DNA of 56,277 bases, taken from NCBI GenBank assembly GCA_038255255.1, contig JBBSLL010000017.1, forward strand, positions 1-56,277, read 5' to 3'. The notes beneath the pieces were generated by a model. It was not told where the DNA came from, did not search any database, and saw only the letters and a list, made by a program, of their open reading frames with translations. The DNA is from JBBQNY01 sp038255255. GTDB lineage: Bacteria; Pseudomonadota; Gammaproteobacteria; Xanthomonadales; Ahniellaceae. Position numbers and translations under genes: made by a program. The stretch's first letter is position 1. Every line of letters begins with the position of its first letter. Shown in pieces: positions 1-10,696 of this stretch.

Positions 1-63
1 GGAGCCCGACTCCAGTTTCGCGGCATCGGGCCGTGGGGCCCGCCCTAGCGAGAGGAGCCAGCT

Positions 64-513
64 GTGAACATCAGTCGTTATCAGCCCTGGACGTCGCCGA
101 ACGGCCTGCAGCAGGAGATGAAGCAGGTCTTCGACCGCTTTTTCGAGGACAGCGAGGGCGACCAGTCCAATGTCGTGACGAGCCAATGGGCGCCGCGCGT
201 GGATATCAAGGAGGACGAATCCCGCTTCGCGATCTTCGTGGACGTACCCGGAGTCGATCCCGCCAGCATCGACGTGCACATGGAACAGGGAATTCTGAGC
301 ATCAAGGGCGAAAGGAAGGTCGAAGCCATCGAAGGCAAAGGAAAATACACTCGCGTCGAGCGCTCGCACGGGACGTTCTATCGCCGGTTCGCGTTGCCCG
401 ATAGCGCCGACCCCGAGAACGTCTCGGCTACCGGCCGTCATGGGGTGCTGGAAATCGTGATCCCCAAGCGCGCCGAGACCAAACCCCGGAAGATCGACAT
501 CCGCACCACTTGA
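64..513 (+). CDS. Hsp20/alpha-crystallin small heat-shock protein
   Basis: This 149-residue protein is an ATP-independent holdase that binds unfolding proteins in the cytoplasm until DnaK/ClpB can refold them. The alpha-crystallin domain runs from about residue 43 to 140. It carries the family signature A-x-x-x-x-G-V-L as ATGRHGVLEIVIPK, and the C-terminal tail has an I-x-I-like KIDIR anchor used in oligomer packing. The start is a GTG at 64, preceded by AGGAG six to seven bases upstream. A second chaperone gene follows 133 bp downstream on the same strand, which fits a stress-protein pair. The usual upstream heat-shock promoter would lie outside the window. Confidence 0.93.
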   Translation: MNISRYQPWTSPNGLQQEMKQVFDRFFEDSEGDQSNVVTSQWAPRVDIKEDESRFAIFVDVPGVDPASIDVHMEQGILSIKGERKVEAIEGKGKYTRVERSHGTFYRRFALPDSADPENVSATGRHGVLEIVIPKRAETKPRKIDIRTT

Positions 514-646
514 AGCACGCCTTACCGTTGACGGCGGGTCAACGGGTGGCCGCGCCCTCGGTGCCGTAGCATTCACCGGGCGACTCGCGCGTTTTGCGCG
601 GGTCGCTTCGGTCCGCTCCCTCGACAAGGCTCCGGCAAAACCAGGC

Positions 647-1513
647 ATGGAATTCAAGGACTACTACAGCGTGTTGGGGGTACCCGCGACCGCGAGTGCC
701 GCCGAAATCAAGAAGGCGTACCGCAGGCTTGCCAGCAAACTGCACCCCGACGTCAGCAAGGAAGCCGATGCCGAGAGCAAGTTCAAGGCGGTCAACGAGG
801 CCTACGAAGTTCTCGGCGATGCGGCCAAGCGCAAGGCGTACGACCAGCTCAAGTCGCGTGGCTACCGCCCGGGTGAGGAATTCCGGCCCCCACCGGATTT
901 CGGCAAGGGCGGCGACTTCGATTTCGGCGCCGAAGGACCCGCGGGTTTCAGTGATTTTTTCGAGTCATTGTTCGGCGGGGCACGAGGCGGCGCGCCGGGT
1001 GCGCGGCCGCGCGGCAAGCCTCCTGCGACAAAGGCGGTGCTGGCGATCGATCTGGAGACTGCGTATTCCGGCACGCTGCAGCGGATCCAGGTCGACACGC
1101 GAACCCTTGACGTACGCATTCCCGCGGGCATCCAGGCGGGGCAGCAAATACGGTTGGCGGGGCAGGGCAGCCACGGCGGGGATCTGCTGATCGAAATCCA
1201 GTATCGGCCGCATGCGCGCTATGCGGTCGAAGGGCGCGACCTGACGATGCGATTGCCGCTGGCGCCGTGGGAAGCCGCGCTCGGCATCGAACTCAAGGTG
1301 CCGACGCTCGGTGGCGAGGTGTCCCTGCGCATCCCTCCGGGAGCCGGCAGCGGCCGCAAGTTGCGTCTGAAGGGAAGAGGCTTGCCGGGAGATCCGCAGG
1401 GCAACCTTTACGTGCTGATCGAAGTGCAGGTGCCGACGCCGCGCACCGACGAAGAGCGTGCCGCCTTCGCAAAGCTCGCGGACCAGTTTCCCGACTTCAA
1501 GCCCCGTGGGTGA
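647..1513 (+). CDS. cbpA: DnaJ/CbpA-type J-domain co-chaperone
   Basis: This 288-residue protein has an N-terminal J domain (about residues 4-70) with the HPD motif at residues 33-35, which stimulates DnaK ATPase. A Gly/Phe-rich linker follows (about 75-120), then the two C-terminal substrate-binding beta domains. There is no CxxCxGxG zinc-finger region, so it belongs to the CbpA (curved-DNA-binding-protein) type rather than true DnaJ. It lies downstream of the Hsp20 gene in the same orientation. The stop overlaps a hairpin shared with the convergent response-regulator gene. The assignment to the J-protein family is secure; the CbpA-specific name is by architecture. Confidence 0.9.
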   Translation: MEFKDYYSVLGVPATASAAEIKKAYRRLASKLHPDVSKEADAESKFKAVNEAYEVLGDAAKRKAYDQLKSRGYRPGEEFRPPPDFGKGGDFDFGAEGPAGFSDFFESLFGGARGGAPGARPRGKPPATKAVLAIDLETAYSGTLQRIQVDTRTLDVRIPAGIQAGQQIRLAGQGSHGGDLLIEIQYRPHARYAVEGRDLTMRLPLAPWEAALGIELKVPTLGGEVSLRIPPGAGSGRKLRLKGRGLPGDPQGNLYVLIEVQVPTPRTDEERAAFAKLADQFPDFKPRG

Positions 1514-1534
1514 AGCAGGCGATCAAGCCTGCTT
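1513..1534. terminator. Convergent-gene hairpin
   Basis: An 8-bp perfect stem (AAGCAGGC / GCCTGCTT) with a 6-base loop sits exactly between, and overlapping, the two convergent stop codons. There is no long T-run on either side, so a bidirectional terminator role is plausible but unproven. Confidence 0.4.
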
Positions 1535-1894
1535 GACGAGGAACTGGTTGATCGCTGCCTCGAGTTCGGACTCTTTGATCGGCTTGGTGAGATAGGCCTT
1601 CGCGCCCTGCCGCATCCCCCACATGCGATCCGTTTCCTGATCCTTGGTGGTGACCAGGATCACCGGGATATGGCAGGTGTTCGGATCCTTGCTGATCTGG
1701 CGCGTGGCCTGGAAACCGTTCAAGTTCGGCATCACCACGTCCATCAGCACGAGGTCGGGCAGCTCACGCTTGGCCGCCTCGACGCCGGATGCACCGTCTT
1801 CGGCGGTGAAGACCTGATGGCCGAGGCCCTCCACGATTTTCTTGATGCCCACCAGTTGCGACGGCGAATCATCGACGATCAGCACACGAGCCAT
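1523..1894 (-). CDS. Single-domain response regulator, PilH/CheY-like
   Basis: This 123-residue protein is a stand-alone receiver domain. The acidic pocket is D8-D9, the phospho-acceptor is D52 (in LVLMDVVMP), and the switch residues T82 and K104 are present. There is no output domain, so it probably acts by protein-protein contact, as PilH/PilG/CheY do in twitching or chemotaxis signalling. The W-G-M-R-Q-G-A-x-x-Y-L-T-K-P stretch resembles PilH. No pil or che genes are next to it, so the partner kinase cannot be read from context. Confidence 0.85.
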   Translation of the reverse strand: MARVLIVDDSPSQLVGIKKIVEGLGHQVFTAEDGASGVEAAKRELPDLVLMDVVMPNLNGFQATRQISKDPNTCHIPVILVTTKDQETDRMWGMRQGAKAYLTKPIKESELEAAINQFLVKQA

Positions 1895-1935
1895 GAGTTG
1901 GATTCCGACGGAACGAAGGCGCAGTGGAAGAGTGT

Positions 1936-2952
1936 TCAGAAGCGGACCACGGTACGACCAAAGGACTCCCCGGCCAGCATGCTAGCAAAAACCCCGGGGA
2001 GCTGATCGATCCCGATTTCACGCGTCGAGATCCGGTCGAGGTTGGCGGGCTTCCAGTCCGTGGCGAGGTGTTCCCACACCGCGCGCCGGATCGGAAGCGC
2101 GGTGCCCGCTGACGCGATGCCGAGCAGCGAAACCCCGCGGATGATGAGCGGCATGACCGTGGTGTGCAATTCCGCGCTCGCCGCCAGCCCGCAGCAGGCG
2201 ATGTTGCCGTAGGGATGTATCACCCGCGTCAACGCGGCCAGTTGCTCGCCGCCCACGTTGTCGATCGCTCCGGCCCACTTGGCAGACTCGAGTGGCCGCT
2301 GGCCCCAATGGATGCCGTGCCTGGACACGCACTGGCGTGCCCCGAGCGCAATCAGGAAATCGAAGTGTTCCGGTTTGCCGGTAATCGCGTGGGCCTCGAA
2401 GCCGGCCTGCGTCAGGATGTCGATCGCGAGCATGCCCACGCCGCCGGTGGCACCCGTGACCACGATGGGTCCCATCTCCGGCGTCTGGCCGTTGGCGAGC
2501 ATGCGGTAAAGACTCAGTGCTGCCGTGAATCCCGCGGTTCCAAGCACCATTGCTTCACGCAACGTCATGCCCGGCGGCAGGGGAATCGTCCAGCGGGCTG
2601 GCAACCGGGCGTATTCGGCATACCCGCCATCGCGCGATTCCGACAAACCGCTGCCCGTCGCCAGCACGGCGTCGCCTTCCCGGAAAGACGGGTCGGTCGA
2701 TGACACCACGTGGCCCGCCACATCGATTCCGCCAACGAGCGGGAAGCGCCGCAGGATCGGGCCGCTGCCCGTACCGGCCAGCGCGTCCTTGTAATTGACC
2801 GACGACCACGCGGTCTTGATTACCACTTCGCCTTCGCTGAGGTCCTCGAGCCGGATGTCCTCGATACACGCGCGATGCCCCGCGGCCACGTCGCGACCCT
2901 CATTGCTGCTGTGGATGCGAAAAGCGCTAAACGGCTGGGAGGGCGATGTCAT
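1936..2952 (-). CDS. YhdH/AcuI-type zinc-independent medium-chain dehydrogenase
   Basis: This 338-residue protein belongs to the MDR superfamily. The N-terminal GroES-like fold (SSVNYKDALAGTG) is followed by a Rossmann fold with the VTGATGGVGMLAIDIL nucleotide loop at roughly residues 160-180. It lacks the zinc-ligand Cys/His pattern of alcohol dehydrogenases. YhdH/AcuI relatives reduce acryloyl-CoA or quinone-like substrates with NADPH. The substrate here cannot be fixed from sequence. It lies 159 bp downstream of the LOG-family gene, with a REP cluster in between, so co-transcription is uncertain. Confidence 0.85.
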   Translation of the reverse strand: MTSPSQPFSAFRIHSSNEGRDVAAGHRACIEDIRLEDLSEGEVVIKTAWSSVNYKDALAGTGSGPILRRFPLVGGIDVAGHVVSSTDPSFREGDAVLATGSGLSESRDGGYAEYARLPARWTIPLPPGMTLREAMVLGTAGFTAALSLYRMLANGQTPEMGPIVVTGATGGVGMLAIDILTQAGFEAHAITGKPEHFDFLIALGARQCVSRHGIHWGQRPLESAKWAGAIDNVGGEQLAALTRVIHPYGNIACCGLAASAELHTTVMPLIIRGVSLLGIASAGTALPIRRAVWEHLATDWKPANLDRISTREIGIDQLPGVFASMLAGESFGRTVVRF

Positions 2953-2984
2953 TCGGGTATCCGCATTGCCTGCAATCGATTTTT

Positions 2985-3090
2985 TAGAGCCGAGCTGCGC
3001 TGCGCTCGGCCATGCAACCTGTAGAGCCGAGCTGCGCTCGGCTGCGCAACTCGGCTGGTTCCCCGCAGCGGAGCATAGCTCCGCTCTACG
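2985..3090. repeat. GTAG-type REP palindrome cluster (three units)
   Basis: Three related palindromes are packed here. A full unit with the GTAG tetranucleotide and stem GAGCCGAGC/GCTCGGCT is at 3021-3044, and a degenerate copy is at about 2985-3012. An inverted unit (about 3063-3089) ends in CTAC, the complement of GTAG. The arrangement matches GTAG-type REP/BIME elements, well known as SMAG elements in Stenotrophomonas and related to RAYT transposases. The pair lies between two co-oriented genes, where such elements often stabilise or terminate transcripts. Confidence 0.7.
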
Positions 3091-3111
3091 GGAAGCGGCG
3101 GATGATCAACT

Positions 3112-3705
3112 TCAGCGCAATTCGGTGCGCCGCTGCTCGTCGCGCGACTTGGATGCGTGCGCGGGCTGGTAGGCGTGCAGCCAGGCCATCAGCTCTTCGA
3201 GGTTCTCGCCGTGCCACAGGTCACGTCGCGCATCCGGATGCAGGAACCGCTCCTCGACCATCCGGTCGAGTTGTGCAACAAGCGGCTCGAAAAACCCCTC
3301 GACATCCAGGAATGCACAGGGTTTGTCGCCGAGGCCCAGCTGGCGCCAGGTCAGCATCTCGAACATCTCGTCGAGCGTGCCGAAACCGCCAGGCAAGGCG
3401 ACGAAAGCATCGGACAGATCGAACATGCGCGCCTTGCGCTCGTGCATGTTTGCGACCACTTCGAGCCGGGTCAGTCCCGGATGGGCGACTTCCCATTCCA
3501 CGAGCTGCTGCGGGATGACGCCCACGACATCGCCGCCGCGCGCCAGTGCTGCGTCGGCGAGGATGCCCATCAGGCCGACGTTGCCGCCGCCGTACACCAG
3601 TGTCATGCCCGCGCCCGCGAGTCGCTCGCCGAGTTCCACGGCGCGCTGGGCGTATACAGCACGTGCGCCGGCGTTGGATCCGCAATACACGCAGACCGTC
3701 TTCAT
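3112..3705 (-). CDS. LOG-family protein (TIGR00730, Rossmann fold)
   Basis: This 197-residue protein begins MKTVCVYCGSN at 3705. A longer reading frame upstream is ignored because this start aligns with the family and overlaps the DUF3147 stop (ATGA). It has the LOG signature PGGFGTLDEMFEMLTW and the YGGG(N)VGLMG loop. Characterised relatives cleave cytokinin nucleotides or other nucleoside monophosphates at the N-glycosidic bond. In bacteria without plant hormone use the physiological substrate is usually unknown. It is the distal gene of the sucA-sucB-lpd-DUF3147 cluster. Confidence 0.88.
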   Translation of the reverse strand: MKTVCVYCGSNAGARAVYAQRAVELGERLAGAGMTLVYGGGNVGLMGILADAALARGGDVVGVIPQQLVEWEVAHPGLTRLEVVANMHERKARMFDLSDAFVALPGGFGTLDEMFEMLTWRQLGLGDKPCAFLDVEGFFEPLVAQLDRMVEERFLHPDARRDLWHGENLEELMAWLHAYQPAHASKSRDEQRRTELR

Positions 3706-4049
3706 GTGGCGGCCCGGCTGATCGCCCACTGCAGGATCGCCACCCCTGCAAAACCGGCCGCAGCCGCGGCCGCGAACGCGATGCCGATGTGCCATCCCTG
3801 GCGGAGTCCGGCCGCGAGCACGGGAAAGAACGGCAGGCTGCCCAGGACGAACCAGAAGATGCCCATCGACAGCGCGGCGACCTGCTCCGTATCGCGGGTG
3901 TCCGCGTACAGCCAGGTCATCACGAGCACCGACGTCAACGGCAGCGAGGCGACCAGCGCGCCGAGCCAGCCGCTGCGCTTCGCTACCGCAGAGGCAATGA
4001 GGACCACCGCCACGGTGATCGCGATCTTGACGGCGAATTGGGCGTTCAA
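3702..4049 (-). CDS. DUF3147-family small membrane protein
   Basis: This 115-residue protein has four predicted membrane segments at roughly residues 5-22, 29-48, 61-80 and 88-108. It has the pattern of the DUF3147 family (hydrophobic, with a W-Y-x-D-T-R-D turn after the second helix). The function is unknown. It starts 13 bp after the lpd stop and its own stop overlaps the start of the LOG gene, so it is probably co-translated with both. Confidence 0.75.
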   Translation of the reverse strand: MNAQFAVKIAITVAVVLIASAVAKRSGWLGALVASLPLTSVLVMTWLYADTRDTEQVAALSMGIFWFVLGSLPFFPVLAAGLRQGWHIGIAFAAAAAAGFAGVAILQWAISRAAT

Positions 4050-4062
4050 CGCCGCGTGCGCC

Positions 4063-5487
4063 TCAGTTCGCCTTGTGGATTGCGCGCTTGTCGACGGCCA
4101 GTGCGGCCTCGTGCACCGCCTCGCTCAAGCTCGGATGCGCGTGGCAGATGCGCGCCAGGTCTTCAGCGGAGCCCTTGAACTCGATGGCGACGACTGCTTC
4201 GTGGATGAGTTCGGACGCCGAAGCGCCGACGATATGCACGCCCAGCAGTCGATCCGTTTTCGCGTCGGCGATCACCTTGACCATGCCTGCCGTTTCGTTC
4301 ATTGCGACGGCGCGTCCCACGGCCGCGAAGGGAAAACTGCCCGTGCGTACCGCGATACCCGCGGCCTTGCACTCGGCTTCCGTCTTGCCCACCCAGGCGA
4401 TTTCGGGTTCGGTGTAGATCACCCATGGCACGGTGTCGAGGTTGACGTGGCCCGGCAGGCCCGCGATCAGCTCCGCGACCGCGATGCCTTCTTCCGAACT
4501 CTTGTGCGCGAGCATCGGCCCGCGCACGCAATCGCCGATCGCCCACACGCCATCGGCGCCCGTGTGGCAGTGCCCGTCGACGGTGATGCGGCCACGGTCG
4601 TCGAGCTGCACGCCGGTTCCTTCCGCAAGCAGTCCCTGCGTCGCCGCGCGCCGGCCCACCGCGACCAGCAACTTGTCGACCACCAGCGACTGTTCTCCAC
4701 TGCCGTCGGTATAACCGACATGCACGCCGTCTTTCCTGGCTTCGACTTTGCTGACTTTCGCGCCGAGCCTGATGTCGAGGCCCTGCTTCTTGAACTCGCG
4801 CGCCGCGGCCTTGGCGATGTCTGCATCCGTCGTCGCCAGGAAATCCGGCAACGCTTCGAGGATCGTGACCTCGCTGCCGAGGCGCTTCCACACGCTACCG
4901 AGCTCCAGCCCGATGACTCCAGCGCCGATGACGCCGAAGCGTTTCGGAACGGCAGTGAAATCGAGCGCGCCGGCGTTGTCGACGATGCGGTCGTTGTCGA
5001 ACTTCGCGAACGGCAGCTCGATCGGCAACGATCCGGGCGCGAGGATCACATTGGTGGCGCCGAGTTCGAGCACCGCTCCGTCGGTCTGCTTGACGGAAAC
5101 CTTGCGCCCTGGCTTGAGCGTTGCGAAGCCGGCGATCGCGGTGACCTTATTGGCCTTGAACAGCGCCGTGATGCCGCCGGTGAACTGGCGGACGATCTTG
5201 TCCTTGCGGCCGATCATGACGCCGATGTCGATAGCGGCCCCGGACGCCGTGATGCCGTGCACGCCGAAGTTGTGCTCCAGGTTGTGGAACTGCTTCGAGG
5301 AGTCGAGCAGCGCCTTCGACGGGATGCAACCGACGTTGAGGCAGGTGCCCCCGAGCGCGGGCTTGCCATCCTTGCCGATGAAATTGTCGACGCACGCGAC
5401 CTTGAGGCCGAGTTGCGCCGCGCGAATCGCCGCCACGTAGCCGCCGGGCCCCGCGCCGATCACCACCACGTCGAATTGTTCGCTCAT
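4063..5487 (-). CDS. lpdA: Dihydrolipoyl dehydrogenase (E3)
   Basis: This 474-residue flavoprotein reoxidises the dihydrolipoyl group of 2-oxo-acid dehydrogenase complexes and passes electrons to NAD+. Visible features are the FAD-binding GAGPGGYVAA at residues 11-20, the redox disulfide C49/C54 in GGTCLNVGCIPSK, a second Rossmann loop GAGVIGLELGSV, and the C-terminal HPSLSEAVHEA with the catalytic His-Glu pair. It lies 4 bp downstream of sucB, so it is most likely the E3 of 2-oxoglutarate dehydrogenase. It may also serve pyruvate dehydrogenase or glycine cleavage if no other copy exists. Confidence 0.97.
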   Translation of the reverse strand: MSEQFDVVVIGAGPGGYVAAIRAAQLGLKVACVDNFIGKDGKPALGGTCLNVGCIPSKALLDSSKQFHNLEHNFGVHGITASGAAIDIGVMIGRKDKIVRQFTGGITALFKANKVTAIAGFATLKPGRKVSVKQTDGAVLELGATNVILAPGSLPIELPFAKFDNDRIVDNAGALDFTAVPKRFGVIGAGVIGLELGSVWKRLGSEVTILEALPDFLATTDADIAKAAAREFKKQGLDIRLGAKVSKVEARKDGVHVGYTDGSGEQSLVVDKLLVAVGRRAATQGLLAEGTGVQLDDRGRITVDGHCHTGADGVWAIGDCVRGPMLAHKSSEEGIAVAELIAGLPGHVNLDTVPWVIYTEPEIAWVGKTEAECKAAGIAVRTGSFPFAAVGRAVAMNETAGMVKVIADAKTDRLLGVHIVGASASELIHEAVVAIEFKGSAEDLARICHAHPSLSEAVHEAALAVDKRAIHKAN

Positions 5488-5491
5488 ATCG

Positions 5492-6730
5492 TCAGAGTCC
5501 CAGCAGCATGCGGCTCGGATTCTCGAGCTGGTTCTTGATGTCGACCAGGAACAGCACCGCGTCCTTGCCGTCGATGATGCGATGGTCGTAGGAGATCGCC
5601 ACGTACATCATCGGCGCCGCCACGACCGCGCCGTTCTCGACCATCGCGCGATCCTTGATCGTATGCATGCCGAGGATCGCCGACTGCGGCGGATTCACGA
5701 TCGGCGTCGAGAACAGCGAGCCGAAGGTGCCGCCGTTGGTGATGGTGAACGTGCCGCCCTGCAGGTCCTCGAGTTTGAGGCCGCCCTCGCGCGCTGCCTT
5801 GGCGTAATTACCGATCGCCTGCTCGATCTCTGCGAAGCCCATCGACTCGGCATTGCGCAGCACCGGCGTGACGAGGCCCTTTTCGGTCGACACCGCGATC
5901 GAGATGTCGACGTAGTCGTGGTAGACGACGTCGCTGCCATCGACCGAGGCATTGACCACGGGATGGCGCAGCAGCGCGTTCGCCGCGGCCTTGACGAAGA
6001 AGCCCATGAAGCCGAGCTTGATGCCGTTCGCCTTCTCGAATGCCTCGCCATGCGCCTTGCGCATCGCCATGACTTCGCGCAGGTTGATCTCGTTGAACGA
6101 GGTCAGCATCGCGATCGAGTTCTTCGAATGCATCAGGCGTTCGGCGATGCGCGTGCGGATGCGCGTCATCGGCACCCGCTGTTCGCTGCGCGCGCCCGGA
6201 GACACGACGCGCTGAGCGGGCGCCGCTTGCGCGGGAGTTGCGGGTGCTGGTGTCGTCGCCCCGCCGCTCGCGTGCTGCACGAGGTCTTCCTTGGTGACAC
6301 GCCCATCGCGTCCGGTGCCGCTCACGGCCGCGGGATCGATCTTTTCCTGCTCTGCGACGCGTCGCCCTGCCGGCGAAAGTTGCGACGTATCGGGTTTGCC
6401 TGCAGATCCCGGCGCCGGCGCGGGCTTGGCGGCCGACGCTGCGGGCGCCGGCGACGCCGATTCCGGCTTTGCGGCGGCCGGTGCAGCGCTTGCACCTTCC
6501 TCGACCACGGCCAGCACCTGCTGGCTGGTGACCGTGCTGCCGGTCTGCTGGCGGATCTCCTTGAGCACGCCGTCGACCGGGGAGGGCACTTCGAGCACGA
6601 CCTTGTCGGTCTCGAGGTCCACCAGGTTCTCGTCGCGTTTGATGGCGTCGCCTGGCTGCTTGTGCCAGGTCGCGATGGTGGCATCGGCCACCGACTCGGG
6701 AAGCACCGGAACTTTGACTTCGATCGGCAT
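5492..6730 (-). CDS. sucB: 2-oxoglutarate dehydrogenase E2, dihydrolipoyl succinyltransferase
   Basis: This 412-residue protein transfers the succinyl group from lipoate to CoA and forms the core of the complex. The start is MPIEVKVPVLPES at 6730; the frame stays open upstream but the family start is clear. It has one lipoyl domain with the lipoyl-lysine K43 in ETDKV, and an Ala/Pro linker. An E3-binding domain follows (about 105-145, with RRVAEQEKIDPAAVSGTG). The catalytic domain ends with SYDHRIIDGKDA, which holds the active-site His. It lies 49 bp downstream of sucA and 4 bp upstream of lpd. Confidence 0.97.
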   Translation of the reverse strand: MPIEVKVPVLPESVADATIATWHKQPGDAIKRDENLVDLETDKVVLEVPSPVDGVLKEIRQQTGSTVTSQQVLAVVEEGASAAPAAAKPESASPAPAASAAKPAPAPGSAGKPDTSQLSPAGRRVAEQEKIDPAAVSGTGRDGRVTKEDLVQHASGGATTPAPATPAQAAPAQRVVSPGARSEQRVPMTRIRTRIAERLMHSKNSIAMLTSFNEINLREVMAMRKAHGEAFEKANGIKLGFMGFFVKAAANALLRHPVVNASVDGSDVVYHDYVDISIAVSTEKGLVTPVLRNAESMGFAEIEQAIGNYAKAAREGGLKLEDLQGGTFTITNGGTFGSLFSTPIVNPPQSAILGMHTIKDRAMVENGAVVAAPMMYVAISYDHRIIDGKDAVLFLVDIKNQLENPSRMLLGL

Positions 6731-6779
6731 GACGTTGAGATCCTTGGAACCGCAAACTGCAATGGGGGAAGGGGCGTGG

Positions 6780-9605
<2,826 letters not shown>

Positions 9606-9646
9606 GCGCGGACCTGCCTCTGGGGGCGCGTCGACGCACGCCGGGG

Positions 9647-9673
9647 AAAAAAATGCGCGCCGCAAAGGCGCGC
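9647..9673 (-). terminator. Rho-independent terminator-like hairpin upstream of sucA
   Basis: On the minus strand a 7-bp GC stem (GCGCGCC / GGCGCGC, loop TTTGC) is followed by A and seven Ts. It lies 55 bp past the stop of the roxA-GNAT operon, so it can end that transcript. It also lies 42 bp upstream of the sucA GTG. Confidence 0.7.
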
Positions 9674-9684
9674 GATAGCCCGCA

Positions 9685-9690
9685 AGTATA
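9685..9690 (-). promoter_or_regulatory. Possible sucA promoter (-10 TATACT)
   Basis: TATACT on the minus strand is a near-consensus sigma-70 -10 element. The predicted transcription start (about 9678) lies just upstream of the terminator-like hairpin, giving a leader of about 73 nt. No convincing -35 hexamer is visible 16-18 bp upstream. Confidence 0.4.
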
Positions 9691-9727
9691 CCGTCCCTTG
9701 CGTTGCGGTCTCGAATCGGAGCTGAAG

Positions 9728-10696
9728 CTAGAGGCCGAGCCTCCGCAGGGCGGGATCCGGCTGCGCGCGCTGCCAGTGGTGATCGAAGCGGGTGATGAGC
9801 TCCGCCGCGCGACCGGGATCGTGCGGCGAGGCTTCGGCGTGGAAGCTGTCGGGACGCGGCTGCCAATACCAGCCTCCGGCGTCGTCGAGCACGAAGGCAT
9901 CGTTGTCGAGCCCGGATTCATCGACGTCGACCTGGCGGATTTCGACGAAGCTCGGCAGGCGCCGCGCAAGCTCGAGCAGCCGATGTCCATCGCGCGCCAT
10001 GCGGCGCGTGTCGCGGAGCAGGAGGCGGACCAGCGCGCCACGGCCCGACAGCGCTACCCGCTGGACTTCCGTGACAAAACCCGGTCGACCCAGCAGGGGA
10101 GGGTCTCCGTCAAGGCTGAAAATCGACAGGCGGTGGCGCGCCTGCGCCGCGATCCGGTCGATCCACTGCGTAGCCTCGTCCAACGAATCGATCGAATGTC
10201 GTTCGAATGCAACTGGGGTGCGGTCCGGCTTGTCGGGCGCGGGAATGCTCTTGCGCATGGTCAGGTGCGCGATACCTGCCTCCAGGTACTCTTTGCCTTC
10301 GGCGATGAATCCAAACCCACGGTAGAAGTCGATCGCGTGGGTTTGCGCATGCAGCGAGACCGACGCCATTGCGCGGGCGCGAGCCTGTTCAAGCAGTGTC
10401 CGCATCAGTGCCGCTCCGACCCCGCGACCGCGCCAGCGGGCAAGTACGGCCATGCGGCCAATACTGCAATCGGGAGTCAGGCGACCGCACCCCACGGGCT
10501 CGCGCGTCTGGTCGTCGAGCGCGAGAACGTGCTGGGAGGTCGCATCGGTTTCGTCCCATTCCATCTCTTCGGGCACGCGCTGTTCGACGATGAACACCGC
10601 GTGCCGCACGGCAATCAGCCGAGCGCGATCGGCCTCGTTCGACCAGTCCGCCAGTTCCACATGGAAACCTGGCTCAACCTCCCGCTTTTCGGTCAC
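9728..10696 (-). CDS. GNAT acetyltransferase with C-terminal extension
   Basis: This 322-residue protein starts at a GTG that overlaps the roxA stop (GTGA). Residues about 1-155 are a GNAT fold. They contain the acetyl-CoA loop RWRGRGVGAAL and the C-terminal beta-alpha pair HAIDFYRGFGF, similar to ElaA/YjdJ-type enzymes. The remaining roughly 165 residues form a separate domain of unknown function with a conserved-looking end (RFDHHWQRAQPDPALRRLGL). It carries no catalytic motif I recognise. The substrate is unknown. Coupling to a ribosomal oxygenase gene may hint at a translation-related target, but this is only inference. Confidence 0.82.
   Translation of the reverse strand: MTEKREVEPGFHVELADWSNEADRARLIAVRHAVFIVEQRVPEEMEWDETDATSQHVLALDDQTREPVGCGRLTPDCSIGRMAVLARWRGRGVGAALMRTLLEQARARAMASVSLHAQTHAIDFYRGFGFIAEGKEYLEAGIAHLTMRKSIPAPDKPDRTPVAFERHSIDSLDEATQWIDRIAAQARHRLSIFSLDGDPPLLGRPGFVTEVQRVALSGRGALVRLLLRDTRRMARDGHRLLELARRLPSFVEIRQVDVDESGLDNDAFVLDDAGGWYWQPRPDSFHAEASPHDPGRAAELITRFDHHWQRAQPDPALRRLGL

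Noticed and set aside
3157..5538. A 793-codon open frame on the plus strand opposite lpd and the LOG gene
   Set aside because: It is antisense to well-conserved genes and its translation is rich in Arg/His/Asp with no motif; long antisense frames are expected at this GC content.
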